Part shown: positions 16,694 to 25,017 of the stretch, piece by piece
Layout of the letters: every line of letters starts with the position of its first letter
Numbering within the stretch: the first letter of the stretch is position 1
From: an uncultured Coprococcus sp.
Lineage (GTDB): Bacteria > Bacillota > Clostridia > Lachnospirales > Lachnospiraceae
Direction: 5' to 3'
Assembly: GCA_900548215.1 (NCBI GenBank)
Contig: URJI01000017.1
Coordinates: 1-35,518 of the forward strand
Length of the DNA stretch: 35,518 nt
Translations under genes and position numbers: made by a program
The notes under the pieces: model-generated
Database searches by the model: none
Told to the model about the DNA's origin: nothing
What the model saw: only the letters and a program-made list of their open reading frames with translations

Positions 16694-17554
16694 ATGCAAA
16701 AGTTTTCAGATTCATCAAAGATGAAATCACAGAAACTAAAGAAGACAACACTGAAAAGCAACGTAAAGAAGATAAGTATTGGAGCAGTGCTCCTGGCAGT
16801 TGGTATATCATCATATGCTGTTATTGCATCAGACGACAGCATGGTGACATCAAAGGGCAGGGGAGTATCTGTTGCAGCAGCAGGTAATACACTATATGCA
16901 GACAACGCAGCTGATTACGAGGAGGCAACAGCCACAGAGAGGCTTGCAGATGGAACACTTTCAGATGTGAACAAGACTGGTACAGTTGCTCTTTCAAGCA
17001 AGAAGTCAACTAAGCAGACTGCATCGATAAGCGGTGGAGTTCAGGAGAGTACAACAGAAGCTGAGGTTGAACCACTTGAGGAGATGGCAGCAGATGTTGC
17101 ATACACAGACCCAATTGATATTGAGGCAGCAGATACTGATGCTGATAATTCAGCAACTGGACTTCCTGATGAGCAGATAACAGAGGATCCTTCAACTGAG
17201 AAATCTACAGAGGGACTTCCAGAAGAGAAGATAATGTACGTTAACGGAGCAACATCAGGTACATATCTCGGAACTTTCTGGGTAACAGCATATTGTCCAT
17301 GTCCAATTTGTTGTGGAGAGTACAGCAACATGGTTAATCCAACAACAGCATCAGGTGCACCTGCAGTTGAGGGTGTCACATGTGCAGCACCAAGCAATTT
17401 TGCATTTGGAACAGAGCTTATAGTCGACGGTCATACATATACCGTTCAGGACAGAGGTGGAGCAATCAACGGTAATCACCTTGATATCTACTTCTCAAAT
17501 CATCAGGCTGCTCTGAATTTTGCAACAGGATATTACGAAGTATATGCAAAATAA
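16694..17554 (+). CDS. Secreted 3D-domain protein (cell-wall hydrolase type)
   Basis: A 286-residue exported protein. A basic N terminus is followed by a hydrophobic segment at about 27-45 (signal peptide or anchor), a low-complexity Ala/Thr/Glu-rich linker to about 190, and a C-terminal 3D (Asp-Asp-Asp) domain: 'FWVTAYCPCPICCGEY' (195-210) and 'VQDRGGAINGNHLDIYF' (251-267, Asp253 and Asp264). The fold is shared with MltA and the RpfB/YocH group, so a role in peptidoglycan cleavage or resuscitation is likely but not proven. The Cys-rich 'CPCPICC' is usual in clostridial members. AAGGAG lies upstream of ATG 16694. It has its own promoter and terminator. Confidence 0.85.
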   Translation: MQKFSDSSKMKSQKLKKTTLKSNVKKISIGAVLLAVGISSYAVIASDDSMVTSKGRGVSVAAAGNTLYADNAADYEEATATERLADGTLSDVNKTGTVALSSKKSTKQTASISGGVQESTTEAEVEPLEEMAADVAYTDPIDIEAADTDADNSATGLPDEQITEDPSTEKSTEGLPEEKIMYVNGATSGTYLGTFWVTAYCPCPICCGEYSNMVNPTTASGAPAVEGVTCAAPSNFAFGTELIVDGHTYTVQDRGGAINGNHLDIYFSNHQAALNFATGYYEVYAK

Positions 17555-17578
17555 ATCCAGATAGATAACAGATTATAT

Positions 17579-17616
17579 AGAAGCCCGCTAATTTACAGTG
17601 GGCTTCTTGTTTTTTG
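17579..17616 (+). terminator. Terminator after the 3D-domain gene
   Basis: AGAAGCCC (17579-17586) pairs with GGGCTTCT (17600-17607), extended by further weak pairs, followed by TGTTTTTTG. The T tract overlaps the next promoter. Confidence 0.88.
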
Positions 17617-17635
17617 TATATCTCTATGTTATAAT
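17607..17635 (+). promoter_or_regulatory. Promoter of thrC
   Basis: TTGTTT (17607-17612), 17-base spacer, TATAAT (17630-17635) with an extended TGT in front. The leader is about 115 bases; I found no T-box or riboswitch in it. Confidence 0.65.
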
Positions 17636-17755
17636 GCACACGATTAAAATCTGTGGCATGCATAAATACTGCGGACATACAGAGATAGTGAGTTTTTGAT
17701 TATATTGAACATTTATAACATGAAAACTATATGAGATTTTTAAGGAGATTGGCAA

Positions 17756-19243
17756 ATGGAACTGATTTACAGAAGCACAAGAAATGCAAATGAGACAGCA
17801 ACAGCATCACAGGCAATACTTAAGGGACTTGCCAACGAGGGAGGCCTTTTTGTGCCAGATTCAATCCCTGCACTGGATGTATCTTTGGAAGACCTTGCGA
17901 AGATGAACTATCAGCAGGTTGCATACGAGGTAATGAAGCTGATGTTCACAGACTTCACAGAGGAAGAGCTTAAGCATTGTATCAATTCAGCATACGATTC
18001 AAAGTTCGACACTCCTGTTATAGCACCGCTTGTAAAGAAGGCTGGAGCATACTATCTTGAGCTGTTCCATGGTTCAACTATAGCTTTTAAGGATATGGCA
18101 CTTTCAATCCTCCCATACCTTCTCACAACGTCAGCAAAGAAGAATGGAGTAAAGAACGAGATCGTCATCCTGACAGCTACATCAGGAGATACAGGTAAGG
18201 CCGCCCTTGCAGGATTTGCAGATGTTCCAGGAACAAAGATCATAGTGTTCTATCCAAAGCATGGAGTGAGCCCTATACAGGAGAAGCAGATGGTTACACA
18301 GAAGGGTGACAATACATTTGTTGTTGGTATCACAGGCAACTTCGATGATGCCCAGACAGGTGTCAAGAAGATGTTCTCAGATGCAGAGCTTGCAAAGTAT
18401 ATGGATGAGAAGGGATATCAGTTCTCATCAGCAAACTCCATCAACATCGGACGTCTTGTTCCTCAGATGGTATACTATGTATACGCTTACACAAGGCTTG
18501 TTGCAGACGGAACCATCAAGGCAGGCGACAAGATCAATGTGGATGTTCCAACAGGTAACTTTGGAAATATACTTGCAGCATACTACGCAAAGGAGATGGG
18601 ACTTCCAATTGCAAAGTTCATCTGCGCGTCAAATGACAATAAGGTTCTGTTTGATTTCTTCCAGACGGGAACATATGACAGAAACAGAGAGTTCATACTT
18701 ACAACATCACCATCAATGGATATCCTTATCTCAAGCAACCTTGAGAGACTGATATACAAGATCGCAGGTAATGATGCAGAGAAGAACTCAGAGCTTATGA
18801 AGGAGCTCACAACAGATGGTGTATACACTATCACAGATGATATGAAGGCAAAGCTTGCTGAGTTCTACGGCGGATATGCAACAGAGGCAGAGACAGCAGC
18901 TACCATCAAGAAGGTATATGAGTCAGACGATTATATCATAGATACACATACAGCAGTTGCAGCTACAGTATATGGCAAGTATGTGGCAGAGACCGGCGAT
19001 AAGACACCTACAGTTATTGCTTCAACAGCAAGCCCATACAAGTTCACAAGAAGCGTTATGAACGCTATAGATCCTGAGTACGATTCCAAGACAGACTTTG
19101 AACTGGTTGATGAGCTTGAGAAGCTCTCAGGCGTAAAGGTACCTCAGGCTATAGAGGATATCAGATCAGCAAAGGTTCTGCATGACACAGTATGTGACAA
19201 GGAAGATATGCTGGCAGAGGTTAAGGGCTTTCTTAATATTTAG
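17756..19243 (+). CDS. thrC: Threonine synthase
   Basis: A 495-residue PLP enzyme of the long ThrC class that turns O-phosphohomoserine into threonine. Seen: the N-terminal 'YRSTRNANETATASQAIL' with 'LANEGGLFVPDSIP', the PLP lysine Lys112 in 'HGSTIAFKDMALS', the phosphate-binding 'TATSGDTGKAAL', and 'VDVPTGNFGNILAAYYAK'. AAGGAG is 8 bases before ATG 17756. No other threonine genes are adjacent and the gene is flanked by terminators, so it is a single-gene unit. Codon use is rich in preferred codons, which suggests high expression. Confidence 0.97.
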   Translation: MELIYRSTRNANETATASQAILKGLANEGGLFVPDSIPALDVSLEDLAKMNYQQVAYEVMKLMFTDFTEEELKHCINSAYDSKFDTPVIAPLVKKAGAYYLELFHGSTIAFKDMALSILPYLLTTSAKKNGVKNEIVILTATSGDTGKAALAGFADVPGTKIIVFYPKHGVSPIQEKQMVTQKGDNTFVVGITGNFDDAQTGVKKMFSDAELAKYMDEKGYQFSSANSINIGRLVPQMVYYVYAYTRLVADGTIKAGDKINVDVPTGNFGNILAAYYAKEMGLPIAKFICASNDNKVLFDFFQTGTYDRNREFILTTSPSMDILISSNLERLIYKIAGNDAEKNSELMKELTTDGVYTITDDMKAKLAEFYGGYATEAETAATIKKVYESDDYIIDTHTAVAATVYGKYVAETGDKTPTVIASTASPYKFTRSVMNAIDPEYDSKTDFELVDELEKLSGVKVPQAIEDIRSAKVLHDTVCDKEDMLAEVKGFLNI

Positions 19244-19316
19244 AGTATGCCATAAGTAACAATCAGTTTATTGATAATGAATATGGCAGATGTGAATTTA
19301 AGAATTATAGATGTAA

Positions 19317-19322
19317 TAGAAT
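19317..19322 (+). promoter_or_regulatory. Possible -10 box of the queuosine operon
   Basis: TAGAAT ends six bases before the first base of the preQ1 riboswitch stem, the right distance for the start of transcription. No good -35 box is seen at 17 bases, so this is tentative. Confidence 0.4.
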
Positions 19323-19325
19323 ATA

Positions 19326-19370
19326 TTGACAGTTCATTAGTACCATCCTGTCACTAAACAAAACTAGGAC
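19326..19370 (+). promoter_or_regulatory. PreQ1 class I riboswitch
   Basis: TGACAG (19327-19332) pairs with CTGTCA (19348-19353) as P1. The loop TTCATTAGTACCATC and the A-rich tail ACTAAACAAAACTAGGAC match the small preQ1-I aptamer, in which the tail folds back on the loop as pseudoknot P2 (TAG 19338-19340 with CTA 19364-19366 and CC with GG). It lies directly before queD-queE-folE-queC. The tail TAGGAC (19365-19370) can alternatively pair with GTCCTA (19387-19392) in the terminator, giving an antiterminator that ligand-bound P2 would prevent. Confidence 0.85.
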
Positions 19371-19374
19371 AAAA

Positions 19375-19408
19375 GAAGATCAGAATGTCCTATTCTGGTC
19401 TTTTTTTG
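19375..19408 (+). terminator. Riboswitch-controlled terminator before queD
   Basis: AAGATCAGAAT (19376-19386) pairs with ATTCTGGTCTT (19392-19402, one G-U), loop GTCCT, followed by TTTTT. It lies 5 bases after the preQ1 aptamer and 77 bases before queD, so it is the expected off-switch. Confidence 0.88.
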
Positions 19409-19484
19409 TGTAAATTCAGTTGAAGTGAGCTTTAGGTATAGTTGCGTTGAGATGGTGAGTGGTTGGCTGTCTACAGGAGGAGTT

Positions 19485-19910
19485 ATGTATAAATTAAAGA
19501 CAAAGGCAAGCTTTGACAGCGCACATTTTTTAAAGGATTATAACGGTAAGTGCAGGAATATACATGGACACAGATGGACTATAGAGGTTGAGGTTGGAGC
19601 TGACTTGCTGGCGGATGATGTGCAGAACAGAGGTATGGTTGTTGATTTTTCAAACCTCAAGAGAGATCTGAAGGATATAGCAGATAATTTTGATCACAGC
19701 CTGATAATGGAAGAGGGAAGCCTTAAGGCGAGCACAGTAAATGCACTGCTGGACGAGAATTTTAGGATTGTTACAGTTGATTTCAGACCTACAGCGGAGA
19801 ATTTTGCCAGACATATATACAATGAGATGAAGGCAAAAGGATATGAAGTAATTGAGACCAGTGTGTATGAGACCCCAAACAATGTGGCATCATACAGCGA
19901 GGACAGATAG
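19485..19910 (+). CDS. queD: 6-carboxytetrahydropterin synthase (QueD)
   Basis: A 141-residue T-fold enzyme that converts dihydroneopterin triphosphate to 6-carboxy-tetrahydropterin, the second step to preQ0. Zn-binding His14 ('FDSAHFL'), His27 and His29 ('NIHGHRW') and catalytic Cys23 ('GKCRN') are present; the C-terminal 'VYETPNNVASY' carries the conserved Glu. AGGAGG is 4 bases upstream of ATG 19485; an in-frame ATG at 19425 is upstream of that site. First gene of the que operon. Confidence 0.94.
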   Translation: MYKLKTKASFDSAHFLKDYNGKCRNIHGHRWTIEVEVGADLLADDVQNRGMVVDFSNLKRDLKDIADNFDHSLIMEEGSLKASTVNALLDENFRIVTVDFRPTAENFARHIYNEMKAKGYEVIETSVYETPNNVASYSEDR

Positions 19911-19970
19911 AATATAGTGTGAAATAGATGTGGATATACAAGTGAGTCTGGGAAAAAGAGGTATGTTGGA

Positions 19971-20639
19971 ATGAGTACGTATAGAGTTGTAGAAAGATTT
20001 GTGAGTATCAATGGTGAGGCAGCCCGTGCTGGTGAACTTGCCGTGTTTATCAGATTTGCCGGATGTAATCTTGGCTGCAGTTACTGTGATACTAAGTGGG
20101 CAAATGAGTCTGGTGTTGGTTATGAGGAACTCAGTGAGGATGAAATAGTGGATTACGTCAGAAGGACGGAGGTTAAGAATGTGACCCTGACTGGCGGCGA
20201 GCCACTCATACAGCCTGATATTGACAGGCTGCTTCTGGCATTTGCACTTGAGGATGATCTAAGAGTTGAGATAGAGACCAATGGAAGTGTGGATATAGCA
20301 GAGTTCAAAGCACTTGGCGGGAATGTGTCATTCACGGTTGATTACAAGTCACCGTCAAGTGGTATGGAAGATAAGATGTGTCTGGCAAATTATAACTATA
20401 TAGACAAGAAAGATTCTGTGAAGTTCGTTGTGGGTTCGCAGGAGGATCTTGAGAAATGTCTGGAGATTATAAATGAGTATGCTCTTGATGAGAGAACAAG
20501 GGTGTACATAAGCCCTGTGTATGGCAGTATTGATCCGGCGGATATAGTTGATTTTATGATAGAGAACGATATGAACGATGTAAAGCTTCAGTTACAGCTT
20601 CACAAATTTATATGGGATCCGGAAGAAAGAGGTGTATAA
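19971..20639 (+). CDS. queE: 7-carboxy-7-deazaguanine synthase (QueE), radical SAM
   Basis: A 222-residue radical SAM enzyme that rearranges 6-carboxytetrahydropterin into 7-carboxy-7-deazaguanine. The cluster motif is Cys32, Cys36 and Cys39 in 'FAGCNLGCSYCDTKW'; the SAM-binding 'LTGGEPLIQ' and 'VEIETNGS' follow. The ribosome-binding site before ATG 19971 is weak (AAGAGG, far upstream). The stop lies one base before the folE start, so the genes are tightly coupled. Confidence 0.93.
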   Translation: MSTYRVVERFVSINGEAARAGELAVFIRFAGCNLGCSYCDTKWANESGVGYEELSEDEIVDYVRRTEVKNVTLTGGEPLIQPDIDRLLLAFALEDDLRVEIETNGSVDIAEFKALGGNVSFTVDYKSPSSGMEDKMCLANYNYIDKKDSVKFVVGSQEDLEKCLEIINEYALDERTRVYISPVYGSIDPADIVDFMIENDMNDVKLQLQLHKFIWDPEERGV

Positions 20640-20640
20640 T

Positions 20641-21234
20641 ATGGCGATAGATAAAGAGGCTATAAAGGAACATATAAGAGGTATTCTCATTGCTCTTGGC
20701 GATGATCCTGACAGAGAGGGGCTTGTAGAGACTCCTGACAGAGTTGCAAGGATGTATGAGGAAGTATTTGAGGGAATGAATTATACCAATGACGAGCTGG
20801 CTGAGATGTTCGGCAAGACATTTGCTGAGGACGGAGTGGCAAGGCAGGCTGGTGACATGGTGTTTGTCAAGGATATAGAGGTGTTCAGTTATTGCGAGCA
20901 TCATATGGCACTCATGTACGATATGAAGGTTTCGGTTGCATACATTCCAAATGGAAGAGTGCTGGGGCTGTCAAAGATAGCAAGGATAGCAGACATGGTA
21001 GCGAAGAGACTTCAGCTCCAGGAGAGAATAGGTGCTGATATTGCATATGTAGTATCCAAGGCTGCGGGAACAGAGGATGTGGCGGTCATGATAGAAGCGC
21101 ATCACAGCTGCATGACAGCAAGGGGAATCAAGAAGCCGGGAAGCAAGACAATGACGACTACACTTAGGGGAAGATTTGAGAGCGATACGGTTCTTCAGAA
21201 CAAGATGCTTATGATGTATAATGCTGGCAGATAA
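20641..21234 (+). CDS. folE: GTP cyclohydrolase I (FolE)
   Basis: A 197-residue enzyme that makes dihydroneopterin triphosphate from GTP, the common precursor of folate and queuosine. Zn ligands are Cys85 and His88 in 'FSYCEHHMAL' and Cys157 in 'HHSCMTARGI'; 'KIARIADMVAKRLQLQERI' and 'ARGIKKPGS' are also diagnostic. The start is ATG 20641, one base after the queE stop; GTG at 20632 lies inside queE. Its place inside the que operon suggests this copy is dedicated to queuosine, but whether another folE exists is unknown. Confidence 0.96.
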   Translation: MAIDKEAIKEHIRGILIALGDDPDREGLVETPDRVARMYEEVFEGMNYTNDELAEMFGKTFAEDGVARQAGDMVFVKDIEVFSYCEHHMALMYDMKVSVAYIPNGRVLGLSKIARIADMVAKRLQLQERIGADIAYVVSKAAGTEDVAVMIEAHHSCMTARGIKKPGSKTMTTTLRGRFESDTVLQNKMLMMYNAGR

Positions 21235-21347
21235 TTCCTGATATGAAGTAAGGATATTGGAATATACAGTAATTGGTGATGTGTAATGTGGAGACAAAGC
21301 CTGAAATAATGTGGAAATAGAATTTACAATTTATGGAGGAATGAATT

Positions 21348-22022
21348 ATGCAGAATTTAAAGAATAAGGATGCGGCAGTAGTAGTATTTAGTGGCGGACA
21401 GGACAGTACAACATGCCTGCTTTGGGCTCTGAAACAATATAAGAAAGTATATGCGATATCATTTGACTATGGACAGAGACATGTGCTTGAACTTGAATGT
21501 GCAAAGGAGATTGCAGATAAGTTTGGGGTGGAACACCATATACTAGATATGGGCCTGCTCAATCAGCTTGCGCCAAACTCACTCACGAGAACGGATATGA
21601 AGGTTGATGAGAATGCGCCGGAGGAAGGAACACCTAACTCATTTGTCGATGGAAGAAATATGGTATTTCTTACATTTGTAGCAATATTTGCCAAACAGAG
21701 GGGAATATCTGATATAATAACCGGAGTATCCCAGAGTGACTTCTCAGGATATCCTGATTGCAGAGATATATTTATTAAATCATTAAATGTTACACTTAAT
21801 CTTGCCATGGACTATGAATTTGATATAATAACACCATTGATGTGGCTGGACAAGATGGAGACATGGAAGCTTGCAGACGAGTTGGGCGGTCTTGATGTGG
21901 TCCGTGATATGACGCTCACATGCTACAACGGAATAAAGGGCGATGGCTGTGGACATTGTCCATCATGTAAGCTCAGAAAGAAAGGCTATGATCTGTATAT
22001 GGAGTACAAGAAGGCTCATTAG
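21348..22022 (+). CDS. queC: 7-cyano-7-deazaguanine synthase (QueC)
   Basis: A 224-residue ATP-dependent enzyme that converts 7-carboxy-7-deazaguanine to preQ0. The PP-loop 'FSGGQDSTT' is at residues 14-22 and the C-terminal Zn site is Cys192, Cys201, Cys204 and Cys207 ('CYNGIKGDGCGHCPSC'). GGAGG precedes ATG 21348. A 113-base gap after folE holds no clear terminator or promoter, so it is taken as the fourth gene of the operon. queF and tgt are not in the window. Confidence 0.96.
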   Translation: MQNLKNKDAAVVVFSGGQDSTTCLLWALKQYKKVYAISFDYGQRHVLELECAKEIADKFGVEHHILDMGLLNQLAPNSLTRTDMKVDENAPEEGTPNSFVDGRNMVFLTFVAIFAKQRGISDIITGVSQSDFSGYPDCRDIFIKSLNVTLNLAMDYEFDIITPLMWLDKMETWKLADELGGLDVVRDMTLTCYNGIKGDGCGHCPSCKLRKKGYDLYMEYKKAH

Positions 22023-22100
22023 CAACAGGATGCGTTTTGTGGGGTGCGAGGATAAGGATATTCCTGCGGATAAAAAGGCGAAAGGGTGTGTTAAATAAGT

Positions 22101-23000
22101 ATGAAGAAAATGCTGTTTATCATGAATCCGAAAGCCGGAAGGACTACTCTCAAGAACTCTCTGGTAGATGTTCTTGAGGTATTCTGCAACAATGATTATG
22201 ACGTGAGAACATATCTTACGAAATCTGCGGATGATGCAGAGCGGGTTGTTGCGGAAGAGGGAGTCGGCTATGATGTGATCGTATGTGCCGGAGGAGACGG
22301 TACTTTGGGAAATACGGTTGCAGGATTTATGAAAAGCGGACTTAAGGTCCCGCTTGGTTATATACCATGTGGTTCTACGAATGATTTTGCCAGGAGTATG
22401 GAGATACCAATGACGGCGGTTGAGGCTGCTGAGATGGTGGTCGGGGCAGAACCATTTTCCGTTGATATCGGAAGTCTTAATGACAAATATTTTGTATATG
22501 TGGCTGCTTTTGGTGTGTTTTCAGATACATCTTATGCTACACCACAGAATATGAAGAATATATTTGGTCATGCGGCTTATGTGCTTCAGGGAATAAAAAG
22601 TATTGCAAATATTCCAAGCTACAAGATGAAGATAACTATAGACGGGGAGATTCAGGAGGGCGAATTTATTTTCGGAATGGTCTCCAATTCAATATCTGTA
22701 GGTGGTTTCAAGAGTATAACGAGAAAGGGTGTGGAGTTTGATGATGGTCTGTTTGAGGGGGTTCTCATCAGAACGATAAAGACTCCAGCGGATCTGGAGC
22801 GCGTTGTCAGAGCACTTTTAACTGGTGATATCAGCGAAAAGAGCATGGTATCATTCAGGGCCAGCAATGTTTTATTTGAGGCTGAGGATCCTGTTGCCTG
22901 GACCTGTGATGGAGAATTTGGTGGAGAATACAAGAACACAAGTATAGATATTCACAGGCGTGCTATAGACCTGCTTGTTGTACAGGAGAGTGAGGCCTGA
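22101..23000 (+). CDS. Diacylglycerol/lipid kinase family protein (DgkB/YegS type)
   Basis: A 299-residue member of the DAGK catalytic family. 'FIMNPKAGR' is at the N terminus, the nucleotide loop 'VCAGGDGTLGN' at about 61-71 (GGDGT 64-68), 'PLGYIPCGSTNDFARSM' at about 95-111, and the C-terminal 'WTCDGEFGGEY' completes the family pattern. It phosphorylates diacylglycerol or a related lipid; in Firmicutes DgkB recycles diacylglycerol for lipoteichoic acid turnover. Substrate cannot be fixed from sequence. It lies 78 bases after queC and 61 before glmM with no terminator seen. Confidence 0.88.
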   Translation: MKKMLFIMNPKAGRTTLKNSLVDVLEVFCNNDYDVRTYLTKSADDAERVVAEEGVGYDVIVCAGGDGTLGNTVAGFMKSGLKVPLGYIPCGSTNDFARSMEIPMTAVEAAEMVVGAEPFSVDIGSLNDKYFVYVAAFGVFSDTSYATPQNMKNIFGHAAYVLQGIKSIANIPSYKMKITIDGEIQEGEFIFGMVSNSISVGGFKSITRKGVEFDDGLFEGVLIRTIKTPADLERVVRALLTGDISEKSMVSFRASNVLFEAEDPVAWTCDGEFGGEYKNTSIDIHRRAIDLLVVQESEA

Positions 23001-23061
23001 CTTGTCAGGTCATAAGTATTAAGATGAATATGTTGTTCGTCGGAAATAGAGGTTAATTAAA

Positions 23062-24417
23062 ATGGGTAAATATTTTGGAACAGATGGATTCAGAGGCGAG
23101 GCAAATGTAGATTTAACAGTGGAGCATGCCTATAAGGTTGGAAGATACCTTGGCTACTACTATGGTAAGCAGCATGAGGATGGAAAGGCTCATGTCGTCA
23201 TCGGAAAGGATACGAGACTTTCAAGCTACATGTTCGAGTATTCCCTGGTTGCAGGACTTACAGCCAGCGGAGCTGATGTATACCTGATGCATGTAACACC
23301 TACGCCTAGCGTGTCTTATATAGTCCGTACAGGCGATTTTGACTGCGGCATCATGATCTCAGCCAGCCACAATCCATACTATGACAATGGTATAAAAGTT
23401 ATCAATGGTCAGGGTTACAAGCTTGAGGCTGCCATCGAGAATGAGATCGAGCAGTATATAGACGGTGAGCTCGGTGAGATACCATTTGCAAAGAAGAACA
23501 GCATCGGTAAGACCACCGACTACACCATGGGAAGAAACAGATATATAGGCTACCTCCTTACGATCCCTACCAGACCTTTTAAGGGAATGAGGATCGGTCT
23601 TGACTGCGCAAATGGTGCATCATATCTGGTTGCAAAGTCAGTGTATGACGCTCTCGGAGCAAAGACATATGTCATCAACAATGAACCAAATGGAACAAAC
23701 ATCAACACGGACTGCGGTTCAACACACATTGATAAGCTCCAGGCATTTGTCAAGGAGAAGGGACTTGATGTGGGATTTGCATTTGATGGTGATGCGGACA
23801 GATGTCTTGCAGTGGACGACAAGGGTGAGATCGTGGACGGAGACAAGATCCTCTATGTCTGCGGTCGTTATCTGAAGGATAAGGGCGAGCTGAACAACAA
23901 TACCATCGTCACAACTATCATGTCCAACCTTGGACTTTACAAAGCACTTGACAAGAAGGGCATCAACTATGAGAAGACGGCAGTCGGTGACAAGTACGTG
24001 TTTGAAAATATGATGGAGCACGGACATTCCATCGGCGGCGAGCAGTCAGGACATATCATCTTCTCCAAGTATGCAACAACCGGTGACGGTGTCCTCACCT
24101 CACTGATGATCATGGAGACTATACTTGGACGTAAGGTCAAGCTCTCAGAGCTGTTCCACAGCCTGACGATATATCCACAGCTTCTTGTGAATGTCAAGGT
24201 TTCAAGCAAGGATGCAGTCATGAACGATGCTGATGTGCTGAAACTGAACGATGAGATAGCAGCAGAGCTTGGAGACGACGGAAGACTTCTTCTCAGACAG
24301 AGCGGTACAGAGCCTGTCATCAGAGTTATGGTCGAGGCAGCCACAGATGAGCTGTGTGAGAAGTATGTATATAAGATGGTGGATCTCATAAAGGCAAAGG
24401 GATACGCTGTGGAGTAG
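23062..24417 (+). CDS. glmM: Phosphoglucosamine mutase (GlmM)
   Basis: A 451-residue alpha-D-phosphohexomutase that converts glucosamine-6-phosphate to glucosamine-1-phosphate for peptidoglycan precursors. 'YFGTDGFRGEAN' at the N terminus, phospho-Ser102 in 'ISASHNPYYDNG', the Mg loop 'FDGDADR' (Asp242, Asp244, Asp246) and the phosphate loop 'RQSGTEPVIRVMVEA' near the C terminus all fit GlmM better than phosphomannomutase. Length is typical. The ribosome-binding site is weak (AGAGG). Its codon bias resembles highly expressed genes such as thrC and purB. Terminator follows. Confidence 0.93.
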   Translation: MGKYFGTDGFRGEANVDLTVEHAYKVGRYLGYYYGKQHEDGKAHVVIGKDTRLSSYMFEYSLVAGLTASGADVYLMHVTPTPSVSYIVRTGDFDCGIMISASHNPYYDNGIKVINGQGYKLEAAIENEIEQYIDGELGEIPFAKKNSIGKTTDYTMGRNRYIGYLLTIPTRPFKGMRIGLDCANGASYLVAKSVYDALGAKTYVINNEPNGTNINTDCGSTHIDKLQAFVKEKGLDVGFAFDGDADRCLAVDDKGEIVDGDKILYVCGRYLKDKGELNNNTIVTTIMSNLGLYKALDKKGINYEKTAVGDKYVFENMMEHGHSIGGEQSGHIIFSKYATTGDGVLTSLMIMETILGRKVKLSELFHSLTIYPQLLVNVKVSSKDAVMNDADVLKLNDEIAAELGDDGRLLLRQSGTEPVIRVMVEAATDELCEKYVYKMVDLIKAKGYAVE

Positions 24418-24476
24418 CGCTTTTGTGAGAAAATTTCTGAAAAAGATAAAATATTCTCTCTTATAGACAAATAAGA

Positions 24477-24525
24477 GTCAGAAAGATACAAACATTCAAA
24501 AAATTGTATCTTTTTGGCTTTTTTT
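24477..24525 (+). terminator. Terminator after glmM
   Basis: A stem of about 15 bp, GTCAGAAAGATACAA (24477-24491) with TTGTATCTTTTTGGC (24504-24518), with a G-T and an A-G non-Watson-Crick position, followed by TTTTTTT. Confidence 0.9.
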
Positions 24526-24567
24526 GTGCTTTAAGTGAAAATTTTGTATTGTTAAATGCAATAAATC

Positions 24568-24596
24568 TTGAAAAAGATAAATGATAAAATTATATA
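24568..24596 (+). promoter_or_regulatory. Possible promoter before the purF region
   Basis: TTGAAA (24568-24573), 17-base spacer, TATATA (24591-24596) in very AT-rich DNA. Chance matches are easy here. No purine riboswitch signature was found before purF. Confidence 0.35.
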
Positions 24597-24641
24597 TTCT
24601 ATATTATTTATGTTTGAAGTAGGAATCTCTGAATTATAGTA

Positions 24642-24704
24642 GCAAAACGGAGCTATAGTGCAAACGGAGCTATAGTGCAAACGGAGTTACAGTGCAAAAC
24701 GTGT
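24642..24704 (+). repeat. Short tandem repeat, 17-18 base unit
   Basis: Three units of GCAAACGGAGCTATAGT (24642-24659 with an extra A, 24660-24676, and 24677-24693 with two changes) and a partial fourth starting at 24694. There are no spacers, so it is not a CRISPR array. It sits just upstream of the cysteine-rich ORF and may bind a regulator or be a slippage product. Confidence 0.85.
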
Positions 24705-24714
24705 TGGTGGGGGA

Positions 24715-24999
24715 TTGAATTTAACAAACATTTTGCTCTATAGGGCAAAAACATGCGTTGATGTGTTAATTGATGATATAAGATATGTGGATTTTCTCAA
24801 GTTCAAACAGACAAATACTTGCGAAATATACTACTGTTGGCGAAAATGCATGAAAAAAGTGGGGTATAATCCTAAAAATGATAGAATTTATCTGTTGACA
24901 TGTTGTGGCAAAACAGATAAAGTTTTATGTGGCGAAAGATATGACTGTCACCAGACTTGCGATGAGAAATATGTGACCGTGACAGTTACAATAATATAA
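24715..24999 (+). CDS. Cysteine-rich orphan ORF before purF
   Basis: A 94-residue ORF with nine or so cysteines, many in pairs: 'CEIYYCWRKC', 'LLTCCGKTDKVLC' and 'YDCHQTC'. That spacing suggests metal binding or disulfides. The only upstream start is a TTG at 24715 with GGTGGGGG before it; an ATG at 24850 would leave a shorter protein lacking the first third. I recognise no family. Base composition is more AT-rich than neighbours and the codon use is different from purF. It ends 18 bases before purF. It could be a genuine small gene, a decayed insert, or chance. Confidence 0.4.
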   Translation: MNLTNILLYRAKTCVDVLIDDIRYVDFLKFKQTNTCEIYYCWRKCMKKVGYNPKNDRIYLLTCCGKTDKVLCGERYDCHQTCDEKYVTVTVTII

Positions 25000-25017
25000 C
25001 ATGAGAGGCATATATAT

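Noticed and set aside
17636..17755. T-box or other riboswitch before thrC
   Set aside because: The 115-base leader lacks the T-box GGTGGNACCGCG block and a terminator.
22995..23012. CCTGAC-TT-GTCAGG palindrome at the end of the lipid kinase gene
   Set aside because: Short stem with a two-base loop and no T tract; likely chance.
24642..24704. Possible CRISPR array
   Set aside because: Units of 17-18 bases follow each other directly with no spacers and no cas genes are present.
24418..25017. Purine riboswitch before purF
   Set aside because: No conserved purine aptamer loops or three-way junction pattern seen; the hairpin at 24477 is the glmM terminator.
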